DNA of 64,000 nt from CAWHNT01 sp963830775 (GTDB lineage: Bacteria; Pseudomonadota; Alphaproteobacteria; Geminicoccales; Geminicoccaceae). Location: positions 62,001-126,000 of the forward strand of contig CAWHNT010000001.1 in assembly GCA_963830775.1 (NCBI GenBank). The letters are read 5' to 3'. Shown piece after piece: positions 25,310 through 34,933 of this stretch; positions within the stretch are counted from its first letter, which is position 1, and every line of letters begins with the position of its first letter. A model generated the notes under the pieces. The model had not been told where the DNA came from, made no database searches, and saw nothing but the letters and a program-made list of their open reading frames with translations. A program made the position numbers and the translations under genes.

Positions 25310-25819
25310 TCAACGGTCCTGGTCGTGCAGGTCCGGCGCCGTGGCCACGAGCCGGTCGAACTCCTCGCCGAAGACCGCGTGCGCCTTCACGTCTTCCTCG
25401 ATCGCACCCAGGCTCTTGTAGAAGGCCTGGGCCTGGGTGTTCCAGGCCTTCGAGCACCACCAGAGGAAGCTGCGGTCCTCGGCTGCGGCGAGCCTGGCGA
25501 GGGCTGCCATCAAGGCCCGGCCCACGCCACGGCCACGCGCACGTTCGGTGACGATCAGGTCGTAGAGGAAGAGGCCGCGCTGGCCGAACTCGGTCGAGTA
25601 GGTGGGGTGGAAGAGGGCGTAGCCCAGCGCCTCTCCACCCGCGAAGGCGAGGAGGGTGCGGAACTCGGGCTGCGGGCCGAAGCCCTCCTTGCGGATCAGC
25701 TCAGGGGGAAAGCGGCCGGTGGGCTCGCCCTGGCCTTCGTTCAGCTCGTCCGAGAGGGCGGCAATCGCATCCGCGTCCTCGGGACGGGCCAGCCTGACGA
25801 CGAGCCCACCTGCGCTCAT
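25310..25819 (-). CDS. GNAT-family N-acetyltransferase
   Basis: 169 residues. The acetyl-CoA pyrophosphate loop is visible as VTERARGRGVGRALMAALAR (motif A, R/Q-x-x-G-x-G/A), and the fold starts VRLARPEDADAIAALSDEL. The C-terminal WNTQAQAFYKSLGA is a typical beta6-beta7 region. The ATG overlaps the ALDH stop (ATGA), so it is translationally coupled to that gene. The substrate is unknown. Confidence 0.9.
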   Translation of the reverse strand: MSAGGLVVRLARPEDADAIAALSDELNEGQGEPTGRFPPELIRKEGFGPQPEFRTLLAFAGGEALGYALFHPTYSTEFGQRGLFLYDLIVTERARGRGVGRALMAALARLAAAEDRSFLWWCSKAWNTQAQAFYKSLGAIEEDVKAHAVFGEEFDRLVATAPDLHDQDR

Positions 25820-27254
25820 ACCGGCAGCGTATAGCTGGTCTTGACCGAGGTGTAGAACTCGATCGCATAGCGGCCCTGCTCGCGCGGCCCGTAGGAGCTG
25901 CCCTTCCGGCCGCCGAACGGGACGTGATAGTCCACGCCCGCGGTCGGCAGGTTGACCATGACCATCCCGGCCTCGGCGTGCCGCTTGAAGTGGCTGCTGT
26001 GCTTGAGCGAGGTGGTGCAGATGCCGGACGAGAGGCCGAACTGGGTGTCGTTCGCCACCGCCAGCGCCTCTTCGTAGCTGCGCACCCGGACCACGTTGGC
26101 GACCGGCCCGAACACCTCCTCGCGGTTGATCCGCATCTCTTTCGTGGTGTCGGTGAACAGCACCGGCTGCATGAAGTGGCCGCGGGTCTCGCGCTTCAGC
26201 TCCTCGCCGCCGAAGGCCAGCGTGCCGCCTTCCTGCTTGGCGATCTCGACATAGCGCATGTCCTGCTCGAGCTGGCTCTCGTCGACCACGGGCCCGATCT
26301 GCGTGCCCTGCTTCAGCGCGTCATCGACCACGATGTTGCGCATCTCCTCCTTCATCGCTTCCACGAACCGGTCGTGGATGCCCTCGGTCACGACGAAACG
26401 GGACGACGCGGTGCAGCGCTGGCCGGTGGAGTAGTAGGCACCCTGGATCGCACAAGTGACGGCCGTCTTCATGTCGGCGTCGTCCAGGATCACGAGCGGG
26501 TTCTTGCCGCCCATCTCGAGCTGGAACTTCTTGTGCGTGGCAAGGCAGGCCTCGGCCACCTTGCGCGCCGGTCTCGACCGAGCCGGTGAAGCTGATGGCG
26601 TCGATGTCGCGCGACTTGAGCATGACGTCGCCCACCACCGAGCCGCGGCCCATGACGAGGTTGAAGACGCCTGCCGGCAGGCCTGAGCGCGAGATGATGT
26701 CGGCCAAGGCCCAGGCACAGCCCGGCACGAGGTCGGCGGGCTTGATCACCACGCAGTTCCCGTAAGCCAGCGCCGGCGCGATCTTCCAGGCGGGAATCGC
26801 GATCGGGAAGTTCCAGGGCGTGATCAGGCCCACCACGCCCACAGGCTCGCGGGTCACCTCGACCTGGATTCCGGGGCGGACGGAATCGACGATGTCGCCC
26901 GTGATCCGCAGCGCCTCGCCGGCGAAGAACTTGAAGATCTGCCCGGCCCGGACGACCTCGCCCTGCCCTTCGGGCAGCGTCTTGCCCTTCCTCGCGCGAG
27001 AGCAGCCGGCCCAGCTCCTCCTTCCGGGCCAGGATCTCGGTGCCGATCTTGTCCAGGGCGTCGAACCTGACCTGCGGCGTGCTCCCCCGCCAGCCCGGGA
27101 AGGCGGCACGCGCGCCCGCGATCGCGTCCTCGGCCTGCTTCCTGTCGGCGTAGCTGTACTCGCCCACCACATCGTCGAGGTTGGACGGGTTGATGTTCCG
27201 GCTCGTGCTGGTCCCCTCGACCCACTCGCCGGCGATGAAGTTCTTGTGCAGCAT
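25816..27254 (-). pseudogene. aldehyde dehydrogenase (ALDH superfamily) with two +1 frameshifts
   Basis: Removing one extra base at 26985-26987 and one at 26573-26578 gives a continuous 478-residue NAD(P)-dependent ALDH starting MLHKNFIAGEWVEGTSTSRN. Landmarks: cofactor-binding TPWNFPIAIPAWKIAPAL, catalytic Glu in LEMGGKNPLVILDDAD, nucleophile Cys in STGQRCTASSR, and EVFGPV near the C-terminus. The sequence resembles semialdehyde/2,5-dioxovalerate-type enzymes. All three pieces are otherwise perfectly conserved. It starts an operon with GNAT and DUF2937. If the indels are real, the enzyme is dead; if they are errors, it is intact. Confidence 0.88.
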
Positions 27255-28376
27255 GATGGTCCCCCTGGCGCTGGCCCGGACGATAGCGCGCGAAGGGCCC
27301 GCGGCAAGCGGCAGCGACGCACAGCCCGATCGCAACGCGGTTCCGCGGAAGCGGACGCTCCGGATCGCGGTGTCCAGGCTGTCATCCGCCGCGTCCCGCG
27401 ATCCTTGAGCCAGCAGACCTGCCGAGACCTTGTCCTGCGAGGCCAGCGGCCTTACCCAGGTGAAGGACCGTAGCGCCGGGCGCCTACGCAGGTGAGAGCG
27501 CACTCAGACCGCCATCGTTCGACCGTGGCGAAGTGCCGATAGTCGCCGCCTGAGCAAGATCGATTCCGGCCACTGGTACCGCCCGGCGCGTGACCATCGA
27601 TGGACCGGGCATCTCAGCCGAGAATCACTTGTCCAGGCAGCTTCATCAATTTCCATCCAGACATGCAGCTTGCAGGGTGACATCGATAGCACTAGTTCAT
27701 CGTCCAGCGTGAGCACATCCCATCGGATCGGCTTATCAGCCCCATCGCTCCTGCACGATCATTGCGGATGTCGAGCGCACTGGCAGAGATCGAGAGTGCG
27801 GATATATGGATGGACTTACGCCGTACGAGGTCCTTCTGACGCCGCTTGGCCCCAATGGGTTCGACGACCTTGGAAAGCAGGGGCTCCTGGGCCGAGCTTA
27901 CATGTTCATGGGTGCTCAAGCGCCCGATATCATCGCGATCAGGCGACACACGGCCGAGCCCGAGGGAGCATCTGCTTTCCGCTCCCCGAGCGAACCCAGA
28001 ACGCGGAAAATCGAGCGTCCTCAGGCCCTTGCGTCAAGGCAGACAGACCAGAATACCCCGGTAATCCTGGCCGTGCCGTCGCCTGATGGCACACTCCCGC
28101 TCCAAGCCCGCTGCTGAACGCCGAGCCAGGCGCATGGAGCAGACGCGCGTCCGACGGGCGAGGCTCGCCCCGCCTGAGCAGGCCGCACTCGTTGCCGCCG
28201 TCGAGCACGAGCGCCTCCAGGCTCCAGATGCACGTCCCATGATGGCCGCAAGCCGCCCCGCCCGTGAAGGCCCGAACTGAAGCCCGTCACAGCCCACGAC
28301 CTTGCTGAAGCGCTGTTTTCGGACCAGCTAAGCGGTTGGAGCCTAAGGCATCCCTCCGGAGGTCACCATCAAGCTC
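27255..28376. other. gene-poor region of about 1.1 kb upstream of ALDH and DUF3750
   Basis: The part 27500-28080 has visibly lower GC and scattered open frames on both strands, none with recognisable motifs or good ribosome sites. A 64-codon plus-strand frame at 28086-28280 (very Arg/Ala-rich, starting MAHSRSKPAAERRARRMEQT) is the only one that looks faintly protein-like. The promoter of the divergent ALDH gene should lie near 27260-27400. Probably decayed or inserted DNA. Confidence 0.4.
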
Positions 28377-29162
28377 ATGCTCATCCTGCTCGGCCTTGCC
28401 ATTCTCCTCGGCGGGCCCACCGCTCTTGCCGTCACCCGTGCGTCCGACCAGGCCCACTGGAGCCAGATGCGCTGGGACAGCGCCGGCCTCGCCCCGGACC
28501 CGGCGACGCATCCCGGTGCGATCGTCCAGGTCTATGCCGCCCGGAGCTGGGGCTGGAGGGGTGCCTTCTCGGTCCACAGCTGGGTCGTCTTCAAGCCCGA
28601 GGGTGCCAGCTCGTACGAGCGCTACGACGTGGTCGGCTGGGGCGTGGGCCCGGGCGGGCGGGCCGCCGTGCGCCAGAACATCCGCACCGTGGACGGTTAC
28701 TGGGCCGGCAACAAGCCGGAGGTGATCGGCGAGCTGCGCGGCGAGAAGGCGGCCCAGGCGATCCCCAAGCTGCGACAGGCCATCGACGCCTATGGCTACT
28801 CCCAGGAATACCGCATGTGGCCGGGCCCCAACTCCAACACCTTCGTGGCCTCCCTGCTCCGTGCCGTGCCGGAGCTCGCGGTCCCGATGCCGGCCAACGC
28901 CGTCGGCAAGGACTGGCTGCCGCTGAACCGGCCGGTCGCCTCCACGCCCAGCGGCACCGGCCTGCAGGTCTCGCTGTGGGGCATCGTCGGCGTCGCCGCC
29001 GGCATCGAGGAGGGGGTCGAGGTCAACGTGCTGGGGCTCGTGCTGGGGATCGATCCCAAGCACCTGGCCGTGAAGCTGCCGGGCTTCGGCAGCCTGGGCC
29101 TGCGGGTCAACGAGCCTCCGAAGCTGCCGGCCAACGTCACCGCCCAGGAGCCCAGCGCGTGA
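28377..29162 (+). CDS. DUF3750 domain protein
   Basis: 261 residues. The N-terminus is a hydrophobic segment (MLILLGLAILLGGPTALAVT) that acts as a signal or anchor. The body shows the DUF3750 pattern: AIVQVYAARSWGWRGAFSVH, WVVFKPEGASSYERYDVVGW, MWPGPNSNTFVASLLRAVPE. The WPGPNSNTF segment looks like a catalytic-type motif but its activity is not known. Its stop codon overlaps the GTG start of guaA by four bases, so the two are co-translated. Confidence 0.8.
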   Translation: MLILLGLAILLGGPTALAVTRASDQAHWSQMRWDSAGLAPDPATHPGAIVQVYAARSWGWRGAFSVHSWVVFKPEGASSYERYDVVGWGVGPGGRAAVRQNIRTVDGYWAGNKPEVIGELRGEKAAQAIPKLRQAIDAYGYSQEYRMWPGPNSNTFVASLLRAVPELAVPMPANAVGKDWLPLNRPVASTPSGTGLQVSLWGIVGVAAGIEEGVEVNVLGLVLGIDPKHLAVKLPGFGSLGLRVNEPPKLPANVTAQEPSA

Positions 29163-30799
29163 CCGAGCGGGTCCTGATCCTCGACTTCGGCGCCCAGTAC
29201 ACGCAGCTGATCGCCCGCCGCCTGCGCGAGCAGCACGTGTACTGCGAGATCCACCCCTGCACGGTCGGCAGCTCGTTCGTGCGCCAGTTCGAGCCTGCGG
29301 CCGTCATCCTCTCCGGCGGCCCCGCCTCGACCACGGAGGAGGCGAGCCCGCGCGCCCCGCAGAGCGTCTTCGAGCTCGGCGTGCCGGTCCTGGGCATCTG
29401 CTACGGCGAGCAGACCATGTGCGCCCAGCTCGGCGGCAAGGTCGAATCCGGCCATCATCGCGAGTTCGGCCGGGCCCTGATCACCCTCGACCGGCCCTCG
29501 CCCCTCTTCGACGGCCTCCTCGAACCCGGCGACCAGGCCCCGGTCTGGATGAGCCACGGCGACCGCGTCACCGCCCTGCCGCCGGGCTTCGTCACCATCG
29601 CCCACAGCGAGGGTGCTCCCTTCGCCGCCATCGCCGACGACGAGCGCCGCTTCTACGGCGTCCAGTTCCACCCCGAAGTCATCCACACCGCCATCGGTGC
29701 CGGCCTCCTGCGCAACTTCCTCTACCGCGTGGCGTCCTTGCGCGGCGACTGGTCGATGCAGGCCTACCGCGAGGAGGCGATCCGCCGCGTCCGCCAGCAG
29801 GTCGGGAGCGCCGGCGTCATCTGCGGCCTCTCCGGCGGCGTCGATTCCGCCGTCACCGCGCTTCTCATCCACGAGGCCATCGGCGACCAGCTCACCTGCG
29901 TCTTCGTCGACACCGGCCTCCTGCGCTACGGCGAGGCCACCGAGGTGGTCGACCTCTTCCGCGGCCACTTCAACATCCCCCTCATCCACGTCCCCGCTTC
30001 CGAGCTCTTCCTCGGCAAGCTCGAAGGCATCACCGACCCCGAGCGGAAGCGCAAGCTGATCGGCGGCACGTTCATCGACGTCTTCGAGGCCGAGGCGAAG
30101 AAGATCCCCGGCGTCGGCTTCCTGGCCCAGGGCACCCTCTATCCCGACGTGATCGAGAGCGTCTCCTTCCGCGGCCCCTCGGTCACCATCAAGTCCCACC
30201 ACAATGTAGGCGGCCTGCCCGAGCGCATGGCCCTGGGCCTGGTCGAGCCCCTGCGCGAGCTCTTCAAGGACGAGGTCCGCGAGCTCGGCCGCGAGCTCGG
30301 CCTGCCCGAGCCCTTCATCACCCGCCACCCCTTCCCCGGCCCCGGCCTCGCCGTCCGCATCCCGGGCGAGGTCACCCCCGACCGCGTCCGCCTCCTCCAG
30401 CAAGCCGACCGCATCTTCCTCGAAGAGATCCGCGCCGCCGGCCTCTACGACGCCATCTGGCAGGCCTTCGCCGTCCTCCTCCCCGTCCGCACCGTCGGCG
30501 TCATGGGCGACCTCCGCACCTACGAAGCCGCCTGCGCGCTCCGCGCCGTCACCTCCCAGGACGGCATGACGGCGGACTTCTACCCGTTCGAGCCGGCGTT
30601 CCTGGGGCGGGTCGCGAACCGGATCGTGAACGAGGTTCGGGGGATCAACCGGGTGGTCTACGACTGCACCAGCAAGCCGCCGGGGACGACTATGGTATTC
30701 CCGTCAGCCGCCCAAAGAAGGAAGAGCAGCGCCCCAAACCCGCCTGATCGGATATTCTCCGTCCGCAATCGTTTTCGCAGGCGGTCTTACAAGTTGTAG
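29159..30799 (+). CDS. guaA: GMP synthase (glutamine-hydrolysing), altered C-terminus
   Basis: Converts XMP to GMP with glutamine and ATP. 546 residues: class I glutaminase domain with C81 (LGICYGEQT), H171 and E173 (QFHPEV), then the ATP-pyrophosphatase domain with P-loop SGGVDS (225-230) and the dimerisation domain to NRVVYDCTSKPPGT. The family ends with SKPPGTIEWE; here the last residues are replaced by TMVFPSAAQRRKSSAPNPPD and more, about 30 extra residues. The coding match breaks at about 30690, where a rearranged region begins. The GTG start overlaps the DUF3750 stop. Most of the protein is intact, but the lost tail lies near the XMP site in known structures. Confidence 0.93.
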   Translation: MTERVLILDFGAQYTQLIARRLREQHVYCEIHPCTVGSSFVRQFEPAAVILSGGPASTTEEASPRAPQSVFELGVPVLGICYGEQTMCAQLGGKVESGHHREFGRALITLDRPSPLFDGLLEPGDQAPVWMSHGDRVTALPPGFVTIAHSEGAPFAAIADDERRFYGVQFHPEVIHTAIGAGLLRNFLYRVASLRGDWSMQAYREEAIRRVRQQVGSAGVICGLSGGVDSAVTALLIHEAIGDQLTCVFVDTGLLRYGEATEVVDLFRGHFNIPLIHVPASELFLGKLEGITDPERKRKLIGGTFIDVFEAEAKKIPGVGFLAQGTLYPDVIESVSFRGPSVTIKSHHNVGGLPERMALGLVEPLRELFKDEVRELGRELGLPEPFITRHPFPGPGLAVRIPGEVTPDRVRLLQQADRIFLEEIRAAGLYDAIWQAFAVLLPVRTVGVMGDLRTYEAACALRAVTSQDGMTADFYPFEPAFLGRVANRIVNEVRGINRVVYDCTSKPPGTTMVFPSAAQRRKSSAPNPPDRIFSVRNRFRRRSYKL

Positions 30800-30973
30800 A
30801 CAGCATCAGCTTACACATGACGGCCTTATGTCAGATCGCCTGCCGGGTACAACAAAGCGATTTGTAGTTTGATGGCACGTGGGCAGATCATGACGCAAGC
30901 ACAAACATTTGGTGGATCCGAACGCACTGCGCCGCCCCCGGTATCGGGCCAATGTTACAAGATATTATCTATG

Positions 30974-30981
30974 TACGAGGG
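30974..30981 (+). repeat. left target-site duplication of the IS66 element
   Basis: TACGAGGG, repeated exactly at 33214-33221; 8 bases is the size expected for IS66. Confidence 0.9.
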
Positions 30982-31074
30982 GTAATTGCTCACCTCCCTC
31001 CGTGAGGGCCGTGACGGTGCGGGCGCCGAGGGCCTGACCATGGGGACGGTGACGGGCTCGGCGCCGGCGGCTCC

Positions 31075-31644
31075 TTACCCTCGGCCGAACCGGGCCGCGA
31101 CACGGGCGTCAGCCGCCTCGACGGTGAAGGCTTCCGGATCGAAGTCGTCGCCGAGCATCTCGAGCCATTCGTGGCGTCTGGGGTGCGCGGGATCGCTCAG
31201 GACGGCGAGCAGCTCCTGGTAGCCCCAGCCACCGCCGCAGTCCTCCGGCGGGCAGTTCCGCCGTCCGGCGACGCAGGCGGGGTAAGCGTGACCATCGACC
31301 GGCGGCCGCTTGCCCTCGATCACGATCGAATGCTCCCAGTCGTCGCCGAAGTCGTAGGTGTAGCTGAAGCGGGAGACGCCCGATCGCAGCACCCCGCCCA
31401 CCGTCAGCCGCGCCTCGTCGGCCGCATCGTCGACCTCGTGCGGATCGCCGTACTGCCGGCCGGCAATGTCGAAGACGTGCAGGTGGGCGTCCTCCCAGCC
31501 CATCGCTGCCTGGATGACATGGTGGAGGTCGCCCAGCGTCATCCTGGCCGGCACCAAGAGGCGGCGCCAGATCGGCGGCCGGACGTCCCGAAGCGTCACC
31601 TTCAGACTGACGATGCTGTCCGTTTGGCGGGTGGCCTTGGCCAT
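31075..31644 (-). CDS. plasmid pRiA4b ORF-3 family protein
   Basis: 189 residues. The family core is clear: SLKVTLRDVRPPIWRRLLVP, GDLHHVIQAAMGWEDAHLHV, YTYDFGDDWEHSIVIEGK and CVAGRRNCPPEDCGGGWGYQ (Cys-rich end). Function is unknown for the family. It lies 21 bases downstream of the IS66 transposase on the same strand, inside the element ends, so it travels with the element as a passenger or accessory gene. Confidence 0.85.
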   Translation of the reverse strand: MAKATRQTDSIVSLKVTLRDVRPPIWRRLLVPARMTLGDLHHVIQAAMGWEDAHLHVFDIAGRQYGDPHEVDDAADEARLTVGGVLRSGVSRFSYTYDFGDDWEHSIVIEGKRPPVDGHAYPACVAGRRNCPPEDCGGGWGYQELLAVLSDPAHPRRHEWLEMLGDDFDPEAFTVEAADARVAARFGRG

Positions 31645-31665
31645 GCTCGGGCCTCGAGAGGCGAG

Positions 31666-33108
31666 CTACGCGACGGCGACGGGCAGCGGCGTCCCGTCGA
31701 GGGTGAGGCGGACGGCGTCGAGGATGGCGACGCCTCGTCGTCGCGCGGTCTCGAGGACCGACCTGACGTCGGCATAGAGGGCGGCGCCCCATTCCGAGCG
31801 GAAGCAGTTGGTGACCTTGCGGAAGACGACGCAGGGGCGCAGGGCCTGCTCGGAGCCGTTGTTGGTCGGCGGGACAGCGCGATTGGTGACGAAGACGAGC
31901 AGGTTCTGCCGAAAGCGCTTGACGATGCGCCGGAGTTTTCGCCCCGCCTCGGTGACGGGAACGATCCCCAGCAGGGCGTCGATCCCGGCCTGGAGGCGGG
32001 CGTGGTAGGCGGCGAGGGTGGCGTCCGCCAGCTCCGGGCGGCGCCGCCCGATGCGGATGGCCCGCTTCAGCAGGGCCGTGAGCCGGGGGGCCAAGGCGTC
32101 GTCGCCGGCCTCGAGCGCGTACCGGACGTCGCGCAGCAGGTGGGCGAGGCAGACCTGGTGCTCCTTGGCCGCCCAGCCCATCTGCGCCGCGAGGCGGTCG
32201 GAGACCCAGAAGGCGGGACGGACGTCGCCGAGGAACGCCGCGACCACCGCCTTGCCGCGCGAGGGACGGATGACGAAGCAGGCGCTGTCGCCGTGGTGGA
32301 AGACCCAGGCCCAGAAGGTCCGGTGGCCGACCCGCACCGAGGTCTCGTCCGATTGCAGGACGGTGCCGGACAGCAGGCGACGGCGGATGTCGCCCGCCTG
32401 GACCGCGAACGCCGGCGCGCTGTCGGCCAGCATGCCGGCCAACGCGCCTTCGCTGACGGCGAGCCCGAACAGGTCGGCCAGCAGCCGCGCCAGGCGCGCG
32501 AACGGGATCGCCTGGCCGAAGCGTAGGTAGAGGACGAGGGCGCGCAGGTTCGGCCCGAACGGCGAGCCCGGCTCGAGCCCGGCGGGCGGCGCCGCCTTGA
32601 ACCGCCCGTGGCAGCAGGGGCAGGCGCCGCCGTAGAGCGTCACCCGGGTGACGTCCGGCGTGATCCGGGGAATGTCGATCCGGTCGTAAGCCTGGAGCGG
32701 GGCCTGGCTCGCCGCCGCCAGCGCCGCCCGGCAGTGCGGGCAGCGCTCCACGAACACGTCGCGCCGCCGGGTCGGCTCGGGATGCAGCGGGCGGTGCGCC
32801 CCCGCGTGGACCTTGCCCTTGCGCCTCGCCCCGGTCGCACCGTTCGCCTTGTGCCCCTGCGAGGGCGGGATGCCGGAATTGTCCGGCGTCTTGGGGGGTC
32901 GCCCCAGCTTCTCCCGCAACGCCGCGTTGTCGGCCTTCAGAGCAGCGTTCTCCGCCTCGAGCATGCCGACGCGCACCTTCAAGGCGGCATTCTCGGCTCC
33001 CAGGGCTGCGACATGAGCCACGAGCGCCTCGATCCGAGCCAGCAGCGCCGCGATCGGCATTGCCACCTCGGACCAGGAAAGGGCGGACTTGTCGACGGGT
33101 GCGGCCAT
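31666..33108 (-). CDS. IS66-family transposase (TnpC type)
   Basis: 480 residues. N-terminal Leu-rich coiled coil (about 20-70), the typical REKLGRPPKTPDNSGIPPSQ linker, a zinc ribbon (CPHC, then CPCC), then the DDE core: LQSDETSVRVG, HQVCLAHLLRDVRYAL and NGSEQALRPCVVFRKVTNCF. Intact and full length. ATG at 33108 with a second in-frame ATG at 33060. The element lacks tnpA/tnpB, like the simpler IS66 subgroup. Confidence 0.93.
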   Translation of the reverse strand: MAAPVDKSALSWSEVAMPIAALLARIEALVAHVAALGAENAALKVRVGMLEAENAALKADNAALREKLGRPPKTPDNSGIPPSQGHKANGATGARRKGKVHAGAHRPLHPEPTRRRDVFVERCPHCRAALAAASQAPLQAYDRIDIPRITPDVTRVTLYGGACPCCHGRFKAAPPAGLEPGSPFGPNLRALVLYLRFGQAIPFARLARLLADLFGLAVSEGALAGMLADSAPAFAVQAGDIRRRLLSGTVLQSDETSVRVGHRTFWAWVFHHGDSACFVIRPSRGKAVVAAFLGDVRPAFWVSDRLAAQMGWAAKEHQVCLAHLLRDVRYALEAGDDALAPRLTALLKRAIRIGRRRPELADATLAAYHARLQAGIDALLGIVPVTEAGRKLRRIVKRFRQNLLVFVTNRAVPPTNNGSEQALRPCVVFRKVTNCFRSEWGAALYADVRSVLETARRRGVAILDAVRLTLDGTPLPVAVA

Positions 33109-33213
33109 GCAAGCGTTGCGTCACAAACCGCCTTCCGCGGCAACCGAAATCAGCGGCATGAGCGCCGGGCACGACCGAGGCCGGTCAGGCTGCCGGGCTG
33201 GGTGAGCAATTAC

Positions 33214-33221
33214 TACGAGGG
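33214..33221 (+). repeat. right target-site duplication of the IS66 element
   Basis: Exact second copy of TACGAGGG next to the right inverted repeat. Confidence 0.9.
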
Positions 33222-33419
33222 GTGGGAACTCATTATGGAGAGCGTTATCGCGGAGGCGTCTTCGGCTACATGTTAGATCGGCAAATTCTGTCGGCCTACG
33301 AGGGAATATTTGTTGGAGGTAATTGGAGAGTAGGGGACGAGCTGTTCATATTCGGATTCTCCCGAGGAGCAATGGCCGCCCGTAGCCTCTCTAACTTCAT
33401 CGGCAGCTTTGCCACTGAC

Positions 33420-34933
33420 TGAAGTTTACAGGGACGCGATCGGCGTCGTGAGCATGGCGGAGTAGCCGGAGCGGCGTGAGCTATGGCGGGTGGTGGCGGT
33501 TGAGGGCGATATCGAGGCGCGCGCCCTGCCTCGCCGGTTCGACCAATGCCCACAACCGCCGTTTCCGTCCCGCCGGTCCTGACCACGCTCGTCGGCCGTC
33601 TGGCTGCCGCCGTGCCGCGGCGCGCCTGCACCACCTTTACCGAGCTGCTGATCGGCGCCGCCACCACCCGGGGCGGCCATGTCACCGACGCGATCCTGGC
33701 AGCCGGGCTGTCGCGCGGCTGGACCACCTACTACTGGTTCCTCCAGCGCGGCCGCTGGGCGTGGCTCGCGGTCTGGCAGGCGCTGCTTGGGGTGCTGAAG
33801 GAACTGTTCGCCCCGACGGTCTGGCACGTCGTCATTGACGACACCTTGGTCGAGCGGATCTCCGCCCGGGCCCCCGGGTCGCTCGTCCACTACAACCACA
33901 CCGCCAAGCCGAACCGATCGCGGTTCCTGCGCGGCCAGGGCTGGCTCTGCCTGGCCGCGGTCGTCGAGCGCGGGTGGAGGGTCGGCGCGGTGCCGCTGAT
34001 GCTGCGCCTGGTCCGGCGCGGCACCAATCGCGGCAAGCTCACCAGCGCGCGCTTCCTCTTGCGCCTGCTCGGCAACCGGCTCGGCCGGGTACGGGTCCTG
34101 CTCGACGCCTGGTTCATGCGCGCCCGGCTGATCGAGTCCGCGATCGCAGGCGGTCATACCGTGATCGGCCGGGTGCGCCGGGACCTCGCCCTCTACGCGG
34201 TCCCACGGCCGCCTCGACGGCAGCGCCGCGGCCGGCCGCGCAAGTACGGCGCACGGATGACGCGGGAGAGGATCGAGGCGCTGCCGCCCCACCGCAGCGC
34301 GCGGATCCTATACGGCAAGCTTGAGGTCGTGCGCTACCGGACCTGCTGGGTCGCCGCCCGCTTCCTCAAAGGCCGGGTGGTGCGCGCCGTGTGGGTGCAG
34401 CTGGAACGACCTGACCGGCGCGGCGGGACAAGCGAGGAGCGCTTGCTGCTCTGTACCGACCCGGACCTGGCCGCGACCGAGGTCATCACGAGCTACGCCA
34501 AAAGGTGGAGCATCGAGCCGCTGTTCGCGGCCATGAAGCACGGCTGGGGGCTTAAGGATGCCTGGCAGCAATCGCGCCAGGTGCTGATGCGCTGGGTCAC
34601 GATCCTGGCTGCGGGCTACGCGCTCAGCCAGATGCTGGCCTACGCCGACCCGGCCCGCAGTTCCGGTCTCGCCGCTCCGGCGCCGTGGCGACCGCCCGGG
34701 ACGCGCACGGCCGGGCTGATCCAGGCGGGCCTAGCGCGGCTTTTGCGCGGGGTCGGCCCGTCCGCCTTCGTGCCCGTGACTTCGCGAAAATCGGACCTGC
34801 CAACTAGCCGACACGCCGGGAAACGGGCGTCCGCCGCCGCCAAAGCCGCCTGAATCAACAGTCCCTGCGCCATCACGCCCTCCATGACACCGCAGTTCGC
34901 TGTCGGCGTGAGTTCCGCTGCCTGTAAACTTCA
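33420..34933. mobile_element. IS701/IS4-like insertion sequence (1514 bp)
   Basis: Perfect 13-base inverted ends TGAAGTTTACAGG at 33420-33432 and the reverse complement at 34921-34933 (14 if the neighbouring C/G is counted). Removing this segment joins GSFATD in frame to GPLRDPSE of the DUF2235 gene. No target duplication is visible. One intact transposase gene fills it. Confidence 0.85.
33546..34853 (+). CDS. DDE transposase, IS701/IS4-like
   Basis: 435 residues, apparently intact. Catalytic Asp in WHVVIDDTLVERIS, second Asp in VRVLLDAWFMRARL, and the Y-R-E-K signature in YAKRWSIEPLFAAMKHGWGL. The N-terminus PPVLTTLVGRLAAAVPRRAC is common to a group of DDE superfamily endonucleases in alphaproteobacteria. 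The C-terminal tail is basic. ATG at 33546 lies 114 bases inside the left end. Confidence 0.88.
   Translation: MPTTAVSVPPVLTTLVGRLAAAVPRRACTTFTELLIGAATTRGGHVTDAILAAGLSRGWTTYYWFLQRGRWAWLAVWQALLGVLKELFAPTVWHVVIDDTLVERISARAPGSLVHYNHTAKPNRSRFLRGQGWLCLAAVVERGWRVGAVPLMLRLVRRGTNRGKLTSARFLLRLLGNRLGRVRVLLDAWFMRARLIESAIAGGHTVIGRVRRDLALYAVPRPPRRQRRGRPRKYGARMTRERIEALPPHRSARILYGKLEVVRYRTCWVAARFLKGRVVRAVWVQLERPDRRGGTSEERLLLCTDPDLAATEVITSYAKRWSIEPLFAAMKHGWGLKDAWQQSRQVLMRWVTILAAGYALSQMLAYADPARSSGLAAPAPWRPPGTRTAGLIQAGLARLLRGVGPSAFVPVTSRKSDLPTSRHAGKRASAAAKAA

Larger units (their letters stand above)
30982..33213. mobile_element. complete IS66-family element (2232 bp)
   Basis: Perfect 13-base terminal inverted repeats GTAATTGCTCACC at 30982-30994 and its reverse complement at 33201-33213, flanked by 8-base duplications TACGAGGG. 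It carries a TnpC-type transposase and a PRiA4 ORF-3 family gene but no tnpA or tnpB. Exact ends and duplication suggest a fairly recent insertion, here into a DUF2235 gene. Confidence 0.93.

Noticed and set aside
29419..30747. 442-codon plus-strand frame inside guaA
   Set aside because: Alternative frame of guaA, Arg/Pro-rich; its end (DDYGIPVSRPKKEEQRPKPA) looks protein-like but cannot be tied to a gene.
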